Made by a program: the position numbers and the translations under genes. A model generated the notes under the pieces. That model had not been told where the DNA came from, made no database searches, and saw only the letters and a program-made list of their open reading frames with translations. From assembly GCA_028687425.1 (NCBI GenBank), contig JAQUAD010000012.1, positions 1 through 58,501 on the forward strand: DNA of 58,501 bases. The letters run 5' to 3'. Shown one piece after another: positions 26,585 to 37,185 of the stretch; positions within the stretch are counted from its first letter, which is position 1; each line of letters starts with the position of its first letter. Source of the DNA: Sideroxydans sp. (GTDB taxonomy: Bacteria; Pseudomonadota; Gammaproteobacteria; Burkholderiales; Gallionellaceae).

Positions 26585-26600
26585 TGCAAGCAATGTGCCA
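26585..26600 (-). promoter_or_regulatory. sigma-54 promoter of amt
   Basis: Minus strand reads TGGCAC-ATTGC-TTGCA, a perfect match to the sigma-54 consensus (GG and GC separated by 10 bases). It stands 37 bases before the amt ATG. No equally good sigma-70 site is seen. Confidence 0.9.
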
Positions 26601-26674
26601 GCACATACTAATATTGATTTATAAGCAATAAATATCTTGCCTCGCACGAATCAGGAGATTTCGTACGCCATTAC

Positions 26675-26719
26675 GGTGCATTGCGCACCATAACGATGCC
26701 TTATTCTGGTGCGCACCAG
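26675..26719. promoter_or_regulatory. NtrC-like enhancer dyads upstream of amt
   Basis: Three overlapping or adjacent dyads of the GCACC/GGTGC half-site lie 75-134 bases upstream of the sigma-54 element: GGTGCATTGCGCACC (26675-26689), GCACCATAACGATGC (26685-26699, the NtrC spacing with one mismatch) and CTGGTGCGCACCAG (26706-26719, in the nudix 3' end). Distance and half-sites suit an NtrC activator; binding is inferred. Confidence 0.6.
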
Positions 26720-27255
26720 CCTTCCTTTAGCACCTTTTCCAGCCAGAACAGACCGATGATGGTCTTGCTGTCGGTGATCTTGCCGGTTCGTATCCATTCC
26801 ATCGCTTCTTCAAGCGAAAGTTCGAACACTTCGAGGAACTCGCCTTCGTCCAGTTTGCTGCCCTGATGGGTGAGTCCGCGTGCGACGAAGTATTCCATGC
26901 GCTCGTCCGAATAGCCGATGCAAGGCGCGGCCGTAGCGAGATGTGTCCATTCGCTGGCGACATAGCCGGTCTCTTCCAGCAATTCACGTTGCGCGGTCAC
27001 GAGGATGTCTTCGCCCGGATCGATCTTGCCTGCCGGCAGCTCGATGAAATCGCAATGCCACGGGTAGCGGTGCTGGCGTTCCATGAGCAGCTTGCCGTTG
27101 TCAAGGATCGCCAGCATGGCTACCGCACCAGGATGCGTGAGATATTCGCGCGTGCTGGTGCTGCCATCCGGCAATTGCACAGTGTCTTTCAATACTTCCA
27201 GAAAACCGCCCTCGTACACCACACGCGAGTCGATCTGTTTTTCAGTGAGGTCCAT
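26701..27255 (-). CDS. nudF: Nudix hydrolase, ADP-ribose pyrophosphatase type
   Basis: Hydrolyses ADP-ribose or similar nucleoside diphosphate sugars. With start ATG 27255 the Nudix box is complete: G76-x5-E82-x7-R90-E91-L-L-E94-E95-x-G97-Y98. The N-terminal beta-rich region (VVYEGGFLEVLKDTVQLPDG) matches the ADPRase subfamily and 184 residues is its normal length. A second ATG at 27270 has no ribosome site, whereas AAGGAAAA precedes 27255. It lies downstream of nuoN beyond a terminator and upstream of amt. Subfamily assignment is by motif, not test; symbol is tentative. Confidence 0.88.
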   Translation of the reverse strand: MDLTEKQIDSRVVYEGGFLEVLKDTVQLPDGSTSTREYLTHPGAVAMLAILDNGKLLMERQHRYPWHCDFIELPAGKIDPGEDILVTAQRELLEETGYVASEWTHLATAAPCIGYSDERMEYFVARGLTHQGSKLDEGEFLEVFELSLEEAMEWIRTGKITDSKTIIGLFWLEKVLKEGWCAPE

Positions 27256-27297
27256 AGTATTTTCCTTCATTCGAGTCGATTTGCCTTGCTGAAATGA

Positions 27298-27321
27298 AAA
27301 CTCCCGCCGTAGCGGGAGTTT
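27298..27321 (-). terminator. intrinsic terminator of the nuo operon
   Basis: AAACTCCCGC (27298-27307), loop CGTA, GCGGGAGTTT (27312-27321), followed on the minus strand by TTCATTTC. It lies 20 bases after the nuoN stop. Confidence 0.88.
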
Positions 27322-27340
27322 CCTTCGGAGTCTCTGTCGA

Positions 27341-28792
27341 TCAGGGCAGCAGCAGCGACTGCTGCACCGATGCGGCGCAGATCGCCATCAGTGTATTGGG
27401 CATGATGCCGAGCATCAGCACTGCCAGACCGTTGATGGAGATGAGCAGTGTGCTGTCCGGCTGCATGTACACCTTCTCGTGGCTTTCCGGTGCATCGAAA
27501 TACATCAGCTTGACGATGCGCAAGTAGTAGAAAGCGCCGATCAGCGAGAAGATTACCGCTGCGATGACCAGCGACAGATGTCCGGCCTGCAGCGCCGCGT
27601 TCAGCACCGAGAACTTGGCATAGAAGCCAACTGTCGGCGGCACGCCGGCCATGGAGAACATCAGCAGCAGCATCATGAAGGCCAGCCACGGGCTGCGCTG
27701 GTTCAGGCCCTTGAAGTCGTTCAGGTTGTCGGCCTCGAAGCCCTCGCGCGACAGCAGCATGATCATGCCGAAACCGCCCAGCGTCATCAGCACATAGATC
27801 ACGGCATAGAACATGGCCGAGCTGTAGCCGTCCAGCGAGCCGCTTAACACGCCCAGCAGCAGGAAGCCCATGTGGGCGATGGTCGAGTAGGCGAACATGC
27901 GCTTGATGTTGGTCTGCGCGATAGCGGTGATGTTGCCCACGCCCATGGACAACACGGCCAGCACGGCCAGCATGCCTGCCCAGTGGATCATCAGCGGTTG
28001 CAGGGATTCGACCAGGATACGCATCACAAAAGCGAAGGCAGCCAGCTTGGGGGCAGAGCCGATGAACAAGGTCATCGCAGTCGGCGCACCGTGGTACACG
28101 TCCGGCACCCACATATGGAAAGGTACTGCGCCCAGTTTGAAGGCGAGGCCGGCCACCAGGAAAGCAAGACCGAATACCAGCAGCATGTCATTGCCCTGGC
28201 CATTCGCGATCACTTGCGAGATGACCTGAACATCCAGCGAACCGGTACCGCCGTAGATCATGGACATGCCGTACAGCAGGAAGCCGGAAGCCATCGCACC
28301 GAGGATGAAGTACTTCATCGCGGACTCGGTCGCCACGGAAGAATCGCGCTGCAAGGCAACCAGTGCATACAAACTGAGCGCCAGCACTTCCAGACCGATG
28401 TACAGCGTGACGAAGTTGCTGGCGGAGATCATCACCATCATGCCCAGCGTGGAAGTCAGCGTCAGCGACAGGAACTCGCCGGTGAACAGGCCGCGCACGA
28501 TCAGGTAGCTGCGCGAGTAGACCAGCATCATGGATACCGACAGATAGGTCAGCAGCTTGAGCACGTCGGACATCAGGTCGTCCACGAACATGCCGGTGAA
28601 CAGGTGCGCGACGCCGTTCGTATGGGTAGCAACCGTGATCAGCGAGCAGCCGAGCAGCGTCACCTGTGTCAGCAGATAGGTGACGGTACGTGTCTGGCTG
28701 GGCAGCATCAGGTCGGCGATCATGATGACGCCGATCATGCACAGCAGGAAGATCTCGGCGTAGGCAGGAAACAATGTGGAGATGTAGCTCAT
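27341..28792 (-). CDS. nuoN: NADH-quinone oxidoreductase subunit N
   Basis: Antiporter-like proton-pumping subunit of complex I. 483 residues, about 14 membrane helices. Key family segments: [20 protein letters not shown] with [17 protein letters not shown], and [20 protein letters not shown] with the conserved pump lysine. Last gene of the operon; nine bases after nuoM. Confidence 0.97.
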   Translation of the reverse strand: MSYISTLFPAYAEIFLLCMIGVIMIADLMLPSQTRTVTYLLTQVTLLGCSLITVATHTNGVAHLFTGMFVDDLMSDVLKLLTYLSVSMMLVYSRSYLIVRGLFTGEFLSLTLTSTLGMMVMISASNFVTLYIGLEVLALSLYALVALQRDSSVATESAMKYFILGAMASGFLLYGMSMIYGGTGSLDVQVISQVIANGQGNDMLLVFGLAFLVAGLAFKLGAVPFHMWVPDVYHGAPTAMTLFIGSAPKLAAFAFVMRILVESLQPLMIHWAGMLAVLAVLSMGVGNITAIAQTNIKRMFAYSTIAHMGFLLLGVLSGSLDGYSSAMFYAVIYVLMTLGGFGMIMLLSREGFEADNLNDFKGLNQRSPWLAFMMLLLMFSMAGVPPTVGFYAKFSVLNAALQAGHLSLVIAAVIFSLIGAFYYLRIVKLMYFDAPESHEKVYMQPDSTLLISINGLAVLMLGIMPNTLMAICAASVQQSLLLP

Positions 28793-28801
28793 AACTTCCT
28801 C

Positions 28802-30283
28802 TTAGATTTTGGAGCGTGCCATGTGCACCAGCAGGTCGTTCACCGAGGCGTGCATGATTTCAGACAAAGGCAGCGGGTACAGACCCATCACCAGCACGGT
28901 GATCGCCAGTACCAGCATGATCAGTTTTTCGCGCGCGCCGATGTCGTGCAGATGGCGCACATGGTCGTTGGCGATGGCGCCGAACACCACGCGCTTGTAC
29001 ATCCACAGCGTATAGGCCGCGCCGAACACCAGTGTGGTGGCGGCAGCGAAGCCGTACCAGAAGTTCACTTTCACGGCGCCGAGGATGACCATGAACTCGC
29101 CCACGAAACCGGAGGTACCGGGCAAGCCGCTGTTGGCCATGGCAAACAACATGAAGAAAGCGGCGAAGATCGGCATGGTGTTGGCCACGCCGCCGTAATC
29201 CACGATCTGGCGCGAGTGCACTCGGTCATACATCACACCGATACACAGGAACAGCGCGCCGGACACGAAGCCGTGCGAGATCATCTGCAGCAATGCACCT
29301 TCCATGCCGTAGGCGTTGAAGATAAACATGCCGAGTGTCACGAAGCCCATGTGCGAGATGGAGGAGTAAGCCACCAGTTTCTTCATGTCGGACTGGGTCA
29401 GCGCGACCAGGCCGATGTACACCACCGCGATCAGCGACAGCGCGATCATCAGCCAGGCCAGTTCATGGCTGGCGTCCGGCGCGATCGGCATGGAAAAGCG
29501 CAGGAAACCATAAGCACCCACCTTCAGCATAATCGCGGCCAGCACCACGGAACCGCCGGTAGGCGCTTCCACGTGTGCATCCGGCAACCATGTGTGTACC
29601 GGGAACATCGGCACCTTCACTGCGAACGCCATGAAGAAGGCGATGAAGATCAGGATCTGTGCAGTCATGCCCAGCGGCAACTGGTGGTAGTCAAGGATCT
29701 CGAAGCTGCCGGACTGGAAGTACAGGTACAGCAGCGCCACCAGCATCAGCAGGGAACCGAGCAAGGTGTAGAGGAAGAACTTGACCGCCGCATACACGCG
29801 GTTGGGGCCGCCCCACACGCCGATGATGAGGAACATCGGGATCAGCATCGCTTCCCAGAACACATAGAACAGCACCGCATCCAGCGCGGCGAACACGCCG
29901 TTGATCAGGCCGGACATGATGAGGAAGCAGGCCATGTATTGCGCCACGCGTTTCTCGATCACTTTCCAGCCGGCGATCACCACGATCACGGTGAAGAATG
30001 CATTGAGCAGGATCAGCAGCATCGAGATGCCGTCCACGCCGAGGTGGTAGTGGATGTTGAACTGGGAGATCCAGTTCTTCATCTCGACGAATTGCATGGC
30101 GCTGGTCATGCGGTCGAAACCGGTATACAGCGGCAAGGTCACCAGGAAGCCGAGCACCGCGCCGACCAGCGCGATGATGCGTGCCAGCGGAGCGTTGCGG
30201 TCGTTGCCAGTTGCCAGTACCAGTACGCCGAAGACGATGGGCAACCAGATGACGACGCTTAACAGTGGGTATCCGAAAATCAT
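28802..30283 (-). CDS. nuoM: NADH-quinone oxidoreductase subunit M
   Basis: Antiporter-like membrane subunit of complex I, 493 residues. Shows KVPMFPVHTWLPDAHVEAPT and LTQSDMKKLVAYSSISHMGF, with the conserved lysines and histidines of the proton channel and the discontinuous-helix glutamate region. It starts 35 bases after nuoL. Confidence 0.98.
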   Translation of the reverse strand: MIFGYPLLSVVIWLPIVFGVLVLATGNDRNAPLARIIALVGAVLGFLVTLPLYTGFDRMTSAMQFVEMKNWISQFNIHYHLGVDGISMLLILLNAFFTVIVVIAGWKVIEKRVAQYMACFLIMSGLINGVFAALDAVLFYVFWEAMLIPMFLIIGVWGGPNRVYAAVKFFLYTLLGSLLMLVALLYLYFQSGSFEILDYHQLPLGMTAQILIFIAFFMAFAVKVPMFPVHTWLPDAHVEAPTGGSVVLAAIMLKVGAYGFLRFSMPIAPDASHELAWLMIALSLIAVVYIGLVALTQSDMKKLVAYSSISHMGFVTLGMFIFNAYGMEGALLQMISHGFVSGALFLCIGVMYDRVHSRQIVDYGGVANTMPIFAAFFMLFAMANSGLPGTSGFVGEFMVILGAVKVNFWYGFAAATTLVFGAAYTLWMYKRVVFGAIANDHVRHLHDIGAREKLIMLVLAITVLVMGLYPLPLSEIMHASVNDLLVHMARSKI

Positions 30284-30318
30284 GCTTGTTCCTTCTGTTC
30301 TTCTCTAGTGTTGCCTTA

Positions 30319-32340
30319 TTAGAACCAGGTGCGCACGGTCAGCAACAGCGACACACCGAGGATCATCCAAAACGCGTAGTGGTAGACGTAGCCGGTCTGG
30401 AAGCCGCGCAGTACGCCGGAGAACATCCCCACCATCTTCGCGGAACCGTTGACGAAGAAACCGTCGATCAGCTTCACATCACCGAACTTCCACAGCGCGC
30501 GACTCGCACCGCGCGCGCCGCCGGCGAAGAACCAGTCGTTGAAGCGGTCGAAGTAATACTTCTGGTCCAGCAGCGTATAGATGAAGCTGAAATGCTTGCG
30601 GATCGCCGCGGGGATCGCCGGGTTCTTCATGTAGAAGTACCAGGCACTCGCCACACCCGCCACAGCCAGCCAGAATGGCAAGGTAGTCAGCGCGTGCAGT
30701 GCCATGGCGAATGCACCGTGGAACTCTTCGTGCAACTCATGCATCGCCGGATGATGCTCGGCGATGAACACCGCATCACCGAAATATCCGCCGAACAGCA
30801 TCGGCTCGATGGCGAAGAAACCGATCAGTACGGACGGGATGGCCAGCAAAATCAGCGGCACGGTCACCACCCATGGCGTCTCGTGCGGCTTCTGTCCCGG
30901 TGCCAGACCATGATGATGGTCAGACGAGACTTCCTCGTCGGCATGGTCGCCCTGATGGTCATGATGGCTCTTTCCGAAACGCTCCTCGCCGTGGAACACC
31001 AGGAAGTACATGCGGAAGGAATAGAAGGCAGTGATGAACACGCCTGCCACCACGCAAAAGTAGGCAAACCCGGAGCCCGCCAGATGCGACAGGCCGACCG
31101 CCTCGATGATGCTGTCCTTGGAATAGAAGCCGGAGAAGAACGGCGTGCCGATCAAGGCCAGCGAACCGATCAACGAGGTAATCCAGGTGATCGGCATGTA
31201 TTTCTTCAGGCCCCCCATGTTGCGCATGTCCTGGTCGTGATGCATGGCGATGATCACGCTACCCGCGGCAAGGAACAGCAACGCTTTGAAGAATGCGTGC
31301 GTCATCAGGTGGAACACCGCTACCGAGTAGGCGGATGCGCCCAGCGCGACCGTCATGTAGCCCAGCTGCGACAAAGTGGAGTACGCCACCACGCGCTTGA
31401 TGTCGTTCTGGATGATGCCGAGGAAGCCCATGAACAGCGCAGTGATCGCGCCGATCACCATCACGAAGGACAGTGCGGTATCGGACAGTTCGAACAGCGG
31501 CGACATGCGCGCCACCATGAAGATACCGGCGGTCACCATGGTCGCAGCGTGGATCAGCGCGGAGATCGGTGTCGGGCCTTCCATGGAATCCGGCAGCCAC
31601 ACGTGCAGGGGGAACTGCGCCGATTTACCCATGGCGCCGATGAACAGCAGGATACAGATCGCGGTGATCAGGTTCCAGCTCACGCCCGGGATGGGGGCGA
31701 TGTCGTTGGCGTAGTTCTGCGCATTGGCGAACACGGAAGCGTAGTCCAGCGTGCCGAACACCATCAGCACCAGCGCAATGCCGAGCAGGAAGCCGAAGTC
31801 GCCCACGCGGTTGACCAGGAAGGCTTTCAGATTGGCGTAGATCGCGGTCGGACGGGTGTACCAGAAACCGATCAGCAGGTAGGACACCAGGCCCACGGCT
31901 TCCCAGCCGAAGAACAGCTGCATGAAGTTGTTGGCCATCACCAGCATCAGCATGGAGAAGGTGAACAGCGAGATGTAGCTGAAGAAACGCTGGTAACCGG
32001 GATCCTCTGCCATGTAACCGATGGTGTAGATGTGCACCATCAGCGACACGAAGGTCACCACCAGCATCATCATCACGGTCAGCTTGTCGATCAGGAAACC
32101 GACCTGAAAGCTGGTGTCACCCGAGGTCAGCCAGGTATAGACCGGACCGTTGAAGGTATGGCCGGCCATCACATCCTGATAGATGGCGACCGATGCAGCG
32201 AATGCCACGCCGACCAGTGCGATGGTGATGCGGTGCGACCAAGTGCGTCCCAGCATTTTGCCGAACAGGCCCGCCGCGATGGCGCCGACCAGCGGCGCAA
32301 GGGGAACGATCAGATACAGAGTATGCATGTCCATGTGCAT
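30319..32340 (-). CDS. nuoL: NADH-quinone oxidoreductase subunit L
   Basis: Largest antiporter-like pump subunit with the long lateral helix of complex I. 673 residues from ATG 32340, which overlaps the nuoK stop as TGATG. QLGYMTVALGASAYSVAVFH and AQFPLHVWLPDSMEGPTPIS are diagnostic; the C-terminal lateral helix and last membrane helix are present. Residues about 455-480 form a His/Asp/Glu-rich loop (HHDHQGDHADEEVSSDHHHG) of the cytoplasm- or periplasm-facing side, longer than in E. coli. Confidence 0.97.
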   Translation of the reverse strand: MHMDMHTLYLIVPLAPLVGAIAAGLFGKMLGRTWSHRITIALVGVAFAASVAIYQDVMAGHTFNGPVYTWLTSGDTSFQVGFLIDKLTVMMMLVVTFVSLMVHIYTIGYMAEDPGYQRFFSYISLFTFSMLMLVMANNFMQLFFGWEAVGLVSYLLIGFWYTRPTAIYANLKAFLVNRVGDFGFLLGIALVLMVFGTLDYASVFANAQNYANDIAPIPGVSWNLITAICILLFIGAMGKSAQFPLHVWLPDSMEGPTPISALIHAATMVTAGIFMVARMSPLFELSDTALSFVMVIGAITALFMGFLGIIQNDIKRVVAYSTLSQLGYMTVALGASAYSVAVFHLMTHAFFKALLFLAAGSVIIAMHHDQDMRNMGGLKKYMPITWITSLIGSLALIGTPFFSGFYSKDSIIEAVGLSHLAGSGFAYFCVVAGVFITAFYSFRMYFLVFHGEERFGKSHHDHQGDHADEEVSSDHHHGLAPGQKPHETPWVVTVPLILLAIPSVLIGFFAIEPMLFGGYFGDAVFIAEHHPAMHELHEEFHGAFAMALHALTTLPFWLAVAGVASAWYFYMKNPAIPAAIRKHFSFIYTLLDQKYYFDRFNDWFFAGGARGASRALWKFGDVKLIDGFFVNGSAKMVGMFSGVLRGFQTGYVYHYAFWMILGVSLLLTVRTWF

Positions 32341-32651
32341 CAACCTTTCAGGGTGCCGAGATCATCCACGTCGATGGTGCGCAGATTGCGGAACAGCACC
32401 ACCAGGATCGCCAGACCGATGGCTGCTTCAGCAGCCGCCACGGTAAGGATGAAGAACACGAAGATCTGTCCGTGCACGTCGTTCAGATAGTGCGAGAACG
32501 CCACGAAGTTGGTGTTGACCGCCAGCAGCATCAGCTCGATGGCCATCAGCAGCACGATCAGGTTCTTGCGGTTGAGGAAGATACCCACCACGCTGATGGC
32601 GAACAGCACCGCCCCCAGCACCAGAAAATGTGAAAGATCCAGACTCGTCAT
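32340..32651 (-). CDS. nuoK: NADH-quinone oxidoreductase subunit K
   Basis: Small three-helix subunit of the E-channel/connection region of complex I. 103 residues with the two buried glutamates in [19 protein letters not shown] and [20 protein letters not shown]. Overlaps nuoL by one base. Confidence 0.98.
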   Translation of the reverse strand: MTSLDLSHFLVLGAVLFAISVVGIFLNRKNLIVLLMAIELMLLAVNTNFVAFSHYLNDVHGQIFVFFILTVAAAEAAIGLAILVVLFRNLRTIDVDDLGTLKG

Positions 32652-32665
32652 GACTACTCCCTCTG

Positions 32666-33301
32666 TTAATCGGCTGCGTGGGCTTCATCCGCCCCGCTGG
32701 CTTCGTTCTTTTTGGTGGCGGGCATGGAGATGATGCGCACGCGATCGTTACGTTTGACGTTGACCTGCCAGCTCACATCCTGACGCTTGGAATCGCGACG
32801 GCGGCGGAAGGTCAGTGCGATGGCGGCAACCATCGCCACCAGCAGCAGCACGGCGGCCAGTTCGAACGGATAGACGTAATCGGTATAGATCAGACGTCCC
32901 AGTTCTTTGGTGTTGCTGTAATCGGCTGCATGCTTGACGGCCGTCATGCCGGCGGAGTTCGACTTGTCGCCCAGCACCCAGGTCATCTGCACCACGATCA
33001 GCGTGGCCAGCAGTGCACCGGCAGGCAGCCATTGCAGGAAATCCTTGCGCAGTTTCTCGATGTTGATATCCAGCATCATCACCACGAACAGGAACAGCAC
33101 CATCACCGCCCCGACATAGACCAGTACCAGCGCGATGGCGAGAAACTCGGCTTCCAGCAACATCCAGATACCGGCGCTGCTGACGAAGGCCAGCACCAGG
33201 AACATCACCGAGTGCAGCGGGTTGCGTGCAGTGATCACGCGCAAGGCCGAGAACACGACCGATGCGGCGAAGAAATAGAACAATATGGTTTCGACGTTCA
33301 T
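32666..33301 (-). CDS. nuoJ: NADH-quinone oxidoreductase subunit J
   Basis: Five-helix membrane subunit of complex [21 protein letters not shown] is the conserved third helix that contains the pi-bulge; N-terminal [20 protein letters not shown] is typical. 211 residues with a basic/charged C-terminal tail that ends [10 protein letters not shown]. Confidence 0.97.
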   Translation of the reverse strand: MNVETILFYFFAASVVFSALRVITARNPLHSVMFLVLAFVSSAGIWMLLEAEFLAIALVLVYVGAVMVLFLFVVMMLDINIEKLRKDFLQWLPAGALLATLIVVQMTWVLGDKSNSAGMTAVKHAADYSNTKELGRLIYTDYVYPFELAAVLLLVAMVAAIALTFRRRRDSKRQDVSWQVNVKRNDRVRIISMPATKKNEASGADEAHAAD

Positions 33302-33313
33302 GTTTGCCTTCCC

Positions 33314-33802
33314 TTAGCGGAATTTCGCATCGAGTGCGCGGTCTTGTGCGAGCTGCGCTTCGTTCGCGTCACCCACGGCCAGCAAACGATCCTTGGTGTA
33401 GTACAGATCGCCGCGGTTCTCGCCGTGATATTCGAAGATGCGCGATTCGACGATGGCGTCGACCGGGCAGGATTCTTCGCAGAAACCGCAGAAGATGCAC
33501 TTGGTCAGGTCGATGTCGTATTGCGTGGTGCGGCGCGAACCGTCTTCGCGTTCGGCCACCTCGATCTTGATCGCCAGTGCCGGACACACTGCTTCGCAGA
33601 GTTTGCAGGCGATGCAACGTTCTTCACCGTTCGGATAACGGCGCTGCGCGTGCAGGCCACGGAAGCGAGAACCCTGCGGGGTCTTCTCGTCCGGATATTC
33701 GACGGTGATGTGACGAGCGAAGAAATACTTGCCGGTCACGGACAGACCCTGGAACAGTTCCAGCATCAGGAACCGCTTGAAGAAATTGATGAGGTTTTTC
33801 AT
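33314..33802 (-). CDS. nuoI: NADH-quinone oxidoreductase subunit I (2 x 4Fe-4S)
   Basis: Ferredoxin-like arm subunit carrying clusters N6a and N6b. Both motifs are visible: [16 protein letters not shown] and [16 protein letters not shown]. 162 residues. The N-terminal amphipathic helix [20 protein letters not shown] lies against the membrane. Confidence 0.98.
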   Translation of the reverse strand: MKNLINFFKRFLMLELFQGLSVTGKYFFARHITVEYPDEKTPQGSRFRGLHAQRRYPNGEERCIACKLCEAVCPALAIKIEVAEREDGSRRTTQYDIDLTKCIFCGFCEESCPVDAIVESRIFEYHGENRGDLYYTKDRLLAVGDANEAQLAQDRALDAKFR

Positions 33803-33819
33803 GTTCTATCCCCTGCCTC

Positions 33820-34887
33820 TCACCATACCCACAACGACGTCTGCATCCAGGCGGCAACGACCACCACCCAGATCAGTGTCAGCGGAATGAACACTTTCCA
33901 GCCGAGGCGCATCAACTGGTCGTAGCGATAACGCGGGAAGGTCGCCCGCAACCACAGGAACAGGAACAGGAAGATGGACATCTTCGCCAGCATCCAGAAC
34001 AGTCCCGGCACCTGATCGGTCAACTCACCCAGCGCACCCCAGCCGTGGAACGGGTTCAGGTAGCCGCCGAGGAAGAACACCACGGTCAATGCCGCGATCA
34101 GAATCATGTTGGCGTATTCGGCCAGGAAGAACAGCGCGAAGCCCATACCCGAATATTCGGTGTGGAAACCAGCCACGATGGCGGACTCGTCTTCAGCCAG
34201 ATCGAACGGCGCACGGTTGGTCTCGGCCACGCCGGCGAGGAAGTACACCACGAACATCGGGAACAGCGGTATCCAGTACCAGCCGAACAGGCCGTAGTTG
34301 CTTTGCTGGTGTTCCACGATCTCGCCCATGTTCATGCTCTGCGCCGCGAGCAGCACGCACACCAGCGCGAAACCCATCGCCAGTTCGTAGGACACGATCT
34401 GTGCCGCGGAACGCAGCGCGCCGAGGAAGGCGTATTTGGAGTTGGATGCCCAGCCCGCGATGATGATGCCGTACACGCCCAGCGAGGTCATCGCCAGCAA
34501 GAACAGCAGACCGGCATTCACATTCGCCAGCGCACCGCCTTCGAAGAACGGGATCACCGCCCAGGCTGCCAGCGCAGGCGTCAAGGCCATCACCGGCGCG
34601 GCCAGGAACAGGAACTTGTTCGCGCCGGACGGGATGATGAACTCCTTGAGCAGCAGCTTGATGCCGTCGGCAACGGGTTGCAGCAAGCCCCAGTAACCCA
34701 CACGGTTGGGACCAGGACGAACCTGCATGAAGCCCAGCACCTTGCGTTCTGCCAAGGTGTAATAAGCGACGCCCCCCATGATGGGCAGCACGATGGCCAA
34801 TATCTTCACGGCCGTCCACACCGGCAACCAGGCCGCGCCTAGCAGGCCTTCGCCCATTTGATGTACGGTTTGCAGCAATTCCATCAT
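33820..34887 (-). CDS. nuoH: NADH-quinone oxidoreductase subunit H
   Basis: Membrane subunit that forms the quinone-binding chamber. 355 residues and eight membrane helices; [40 protein letters not shown] (quinone-site loop) and [20 protein letters not shown] are characteristic. The ATG overlaps the nuoG stop (ATGA), next codon is also ATG. Confidence 0.98.
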   Translation of the reverse strand: MMELLQTVHQMGEGLLGAAWLPVWTAVKILAIVLPIMGGVAYYTLAERKVLGFMQVRPGPNRVGYWGLLQPVADGIKLLLKEFIIPSGANKFLFLAAPVMALTPALAAWAVIPFFEGGALANVNAGLLFLLAMTSLGVYGIIIAGWASNSKYAFLGALRSAAQIVSYELAMGFALVCVLLAAQSMNMGEIVEHQQSNYGLFGWYWIPLFPMFVVYFLAGVAETNRAPFDLAEDESAIVAGFHTEYSGMGFALFFLAEYANMILIAALTVVFFLGGYLNPFHGWGALGELTDQVPGLFWMLAKMSIFLFLFLWLRATFPRYRYDQLMRLGWKVFIPLTLIWVVVVAAWMQTSLWVW

Positions 34888-37163
34888 GCTCGCTCCACTG
34901 TGATCGTTCCAAACATCGCACCCAGTGTCGCAGTCGCCGGGTGACCGGCAGCCACACGCACCACGCCTTCGGGCAATCCATCATCGATCGCAACTTCGAG
35001 CAGCGCGCTGCCCTGCCCCTGTGCGACCTTGACCTGCACACCGGCAGCCACGCCGAGCTTGCTCAGCTCCTTGCTGTGCAACCAAGCCTTCGGCTGCATC
35101 GCATCCTTCGTTGCCTGCAAGGACACGGCGCGACGCACGATGGCATCGGTCGCGTAGATCGGCACATCGGCCACGCGCTGCAGACCGTTCACGGCAGCGG
35201 CACCGGTTTCGATACCGCTCACTGCATTGTTCAACCTGGCCGCGACATCGACGCCGTTCAGTGCTTCATCACGCACGGCCTGTGTAGTCTCGTAGCCGAA
35301 ACCGTCCACCTTGAGCAGATTACCCAGCACGCGCAGCACCTTCCAGGCCGGACGCGCTTCACCCAATGGCTTCACGCTGCCGTTGAAGCTCTGCACACGG
35401 CCTTCGCTGCTGATAAAGGTGCCGGAGGTTTCGGTGAACGGCGCAATGGGCAGCAGCACATCGGCATATTCCGTCGCACCGTGTTTGTATGCCGACATGG
35501 CGATCACCAGATCGGCAGCCTGCATCGCGGCGATAGCCTGTTGCGCATCAGCACAATCCAGCTCCGGTTCCACGTTGAGCAGTACATAAGCCTTGCGCGG
35601 CGCAGCCAGCATGGCCGCTGCGTTCAGGCCTTTGCCTGCTGGAATGGCATTCACCAGATAGCCGCCGACGCCGTTGGCGGAGTCGCCGATAAAGCCGAAT
35701 TTGCCGTTGGTGACATTGGCGATCTGTTGTGCCAGCGCCTGCAGTTGCGCGGCTTGCGGATGCTGCTGTGCGAAGTTGCCGAGCAGCACTGCCACGCGTT
35801 CGCCGCTGGCAAGACTGCCCGCAATGCCGTTGGAATGCTTGGATGCGGCATCCTTGGCCACTTGAGCCAGCGTCTCGACCATGGCGTTCGGTGCAACGAT
35901 GGCTTTGTGCGCCACCTTCATCAACAGGTCATCGTCCGTGGCATGGATCACATTGATTTGTGCGCCCTGCTTCACTGCCTGACGGATGCGCGCCGCGAGC
36001 AGCGGATGATCCTTGCGCAGGAAGCTGCCGACGATGAGGATGCGGTCGGCACGGCCGATGTCCGCGATGGACATGCCCAGCCAAGGCGCGCCCTGTTGCT
36101 TGCCATCGGCGGAGAAATCGCTCTGACGCAGACGGAAATCGACGTTATCGCTGCCGATGCCGCGCAGCAGTTTCTGCAGCAAGTACATCTCTTCCAGCGT
36201 CGAGTTGCCGGTGGCCAAAGCGCCGATCTGCTCGGCACCCGCACCGTTGGCGATCTGGCGCAGACCATTCGCGCAGAACTCCAGCGCGGCTTGCCAATCC
36301 ACTTCCTGCCACTGCCCGCCCTGCTTGATCATCGGCTTGGTCAGACGCTGCTCGCTGTTCAAACCTTCGTAGGCGAAACGGTCGCGGTCGGACAACCAGC
36401 ATTCGTTGATCTCGTCGTTCTCGAGCGGCAATACACGCAACACGCGGTTATTCTTGGTTTGCACAGCCAGACCTGAACCCAGGCTGTCGTGCGCACTCAC
36501 CGAGCGGCGGCGCGACAATTCCCAGCTGCGGGCCTTGTAGCGGAACGGCTTGCTGGTCAGCGCACCGACCGGGCACAGATCAATCATGTTGCCGGACAGT
36601 TCGGACTCGACCGTGCCGGACACGAAGGACATGATCTCGGCATGCTCGCCACGGAAGGCCTGACCCAGTTCCATCTGGCCGGCGATCTCCTGACCGAAGC
36701 GCACGCAGCGTGTGCAGTTGATGCAACGCGCCATTTCTTCCGCAGCGACCAGCGGACCGATGTCCTTGGCCAGCACCATGCGCTTCTCTTCGTGATAGCG
36801 CGAATGGCCCTGACCGTAGCCGACCGACATGTCCTGCAGCATGCACTCGCCGCCCTGATCGCAGATCGGGCAATCCAGCGGGTGATTGACCAGCAGGAAC
36901 TCCATCACGCCCTTTTGCGCTTTGACAGCCTGCTCGGAATGCGTGAACACCTTCATGCCTTCGCTCACCGGCGTGGCGCAGGCGGGCAAGGGTTTCGGCG
37001 CCTTTTCGACCTGCACCAGACACATGCGGCAGTTCGCGGCGATGGAGAGTTTCTTGTGATAGCAGAAATGCGGAATGGCGATGCCGGCTTGATGCGCGGC
37101 TTCGATCACGGTGGAACCGTTTTCCGTCTGGATCTGCTTACCGTCGATTTCGATATTGATCAT
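34884..37163 (-). CDS. nuoG: NADH-quinone oxidoreductase subunit G
   Basis: Largest peripheral-arm subunit. N-terminal 2Fe-2S (N1b: [20 protein letters not shown] with a later Cys), His-ligated N4/N5 region ([30 protein letters not shown]) and a molybdopterin-like domain without its cofactor. The cysteines of cluster N7 that E. coli has are absent at the corresponding place ([20 protein letters not shown]), as in mitochondrial-type enzymes. 759 residues. Confidence 0.96.
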   Translation of the reverse strand: MINIEIDGKQIQTENGSTVIEAAHQAGIAIPHFCYHKKLSIAANCRMCLVQVEKAPKPLPACATPVSEGMKVFTHSEQAVKAQKGVMEFLLVNHPLDCPICDQGGECMLQDMSVGYGQGHSRYHEEKRMVLAKDIGPLVAAEEMARCINCTRCVRFGQEIAGQMELGQAFRGEHAEIMSFVSGTVESELSGNMIDLCPVGALTSKPFRYKARSWELSRRRSVSAHDSLGSGLAVQTKNNRVLRVLPLENDEINECWLSDRDRFAYEGLNSEQRLTKPMIKQGGQWQEVDWQAALEFCANGLRQIANGAGAEQIGALATGNSTLEEMYLLQKLLRGIGSDNVDFRLRQSDFSADGKQQGAPWLGMSIADIGRADRILIVGSFLRKDHPLLAARIRQAVKQGAQINVIHATDDDLLMKVAHKAIVAPNAMVETLAQVAKDAASKHSNGIAGSLASGERVAVLLGNFAQQHPQAAQLQALAQQIANVTNGKFGFIGDSANGVGGYLVNAIPAGKGLNAAAMLAAPRKAYVLLNVEPELDCADAQQAIAAMQAADLVIAMSAYKHGATEYADVLLPIAPFTETSGTFISSEGRVQSFNGSVKPLGEARPAWKVLRVLGNLLKVDGFGYETTQAVRDEALNGVDVAARLNNAVSGIETGAAAVNGLQRVADVPIYATDAIVRRAVSLQATKDAMQPKAWLHSKELSKLGVAAGVQVKVAQGQGSALLEVAIDDGLPEGVVRVAAGHPATATLGAMFGTITVERA

Positions 37164-37185
37164 TGCTCACCTATTCCATTCAGAT

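Noticed and set aside
26549-26647. N-terminal extension of amt to 26647 with a signal-like peptide
   Set aside because: The sigma-54 promoter at 26585-26600 lies inside it, and GGAGAA supports ATG 26548.
27872-32490. Plus-strand frames of 796 and 741 codons opposite nuoM and nuoL
   Set aside because: His/Gln/Asp-rich shadows of membrane-protein genes; no ribosome site or recognisable domain.
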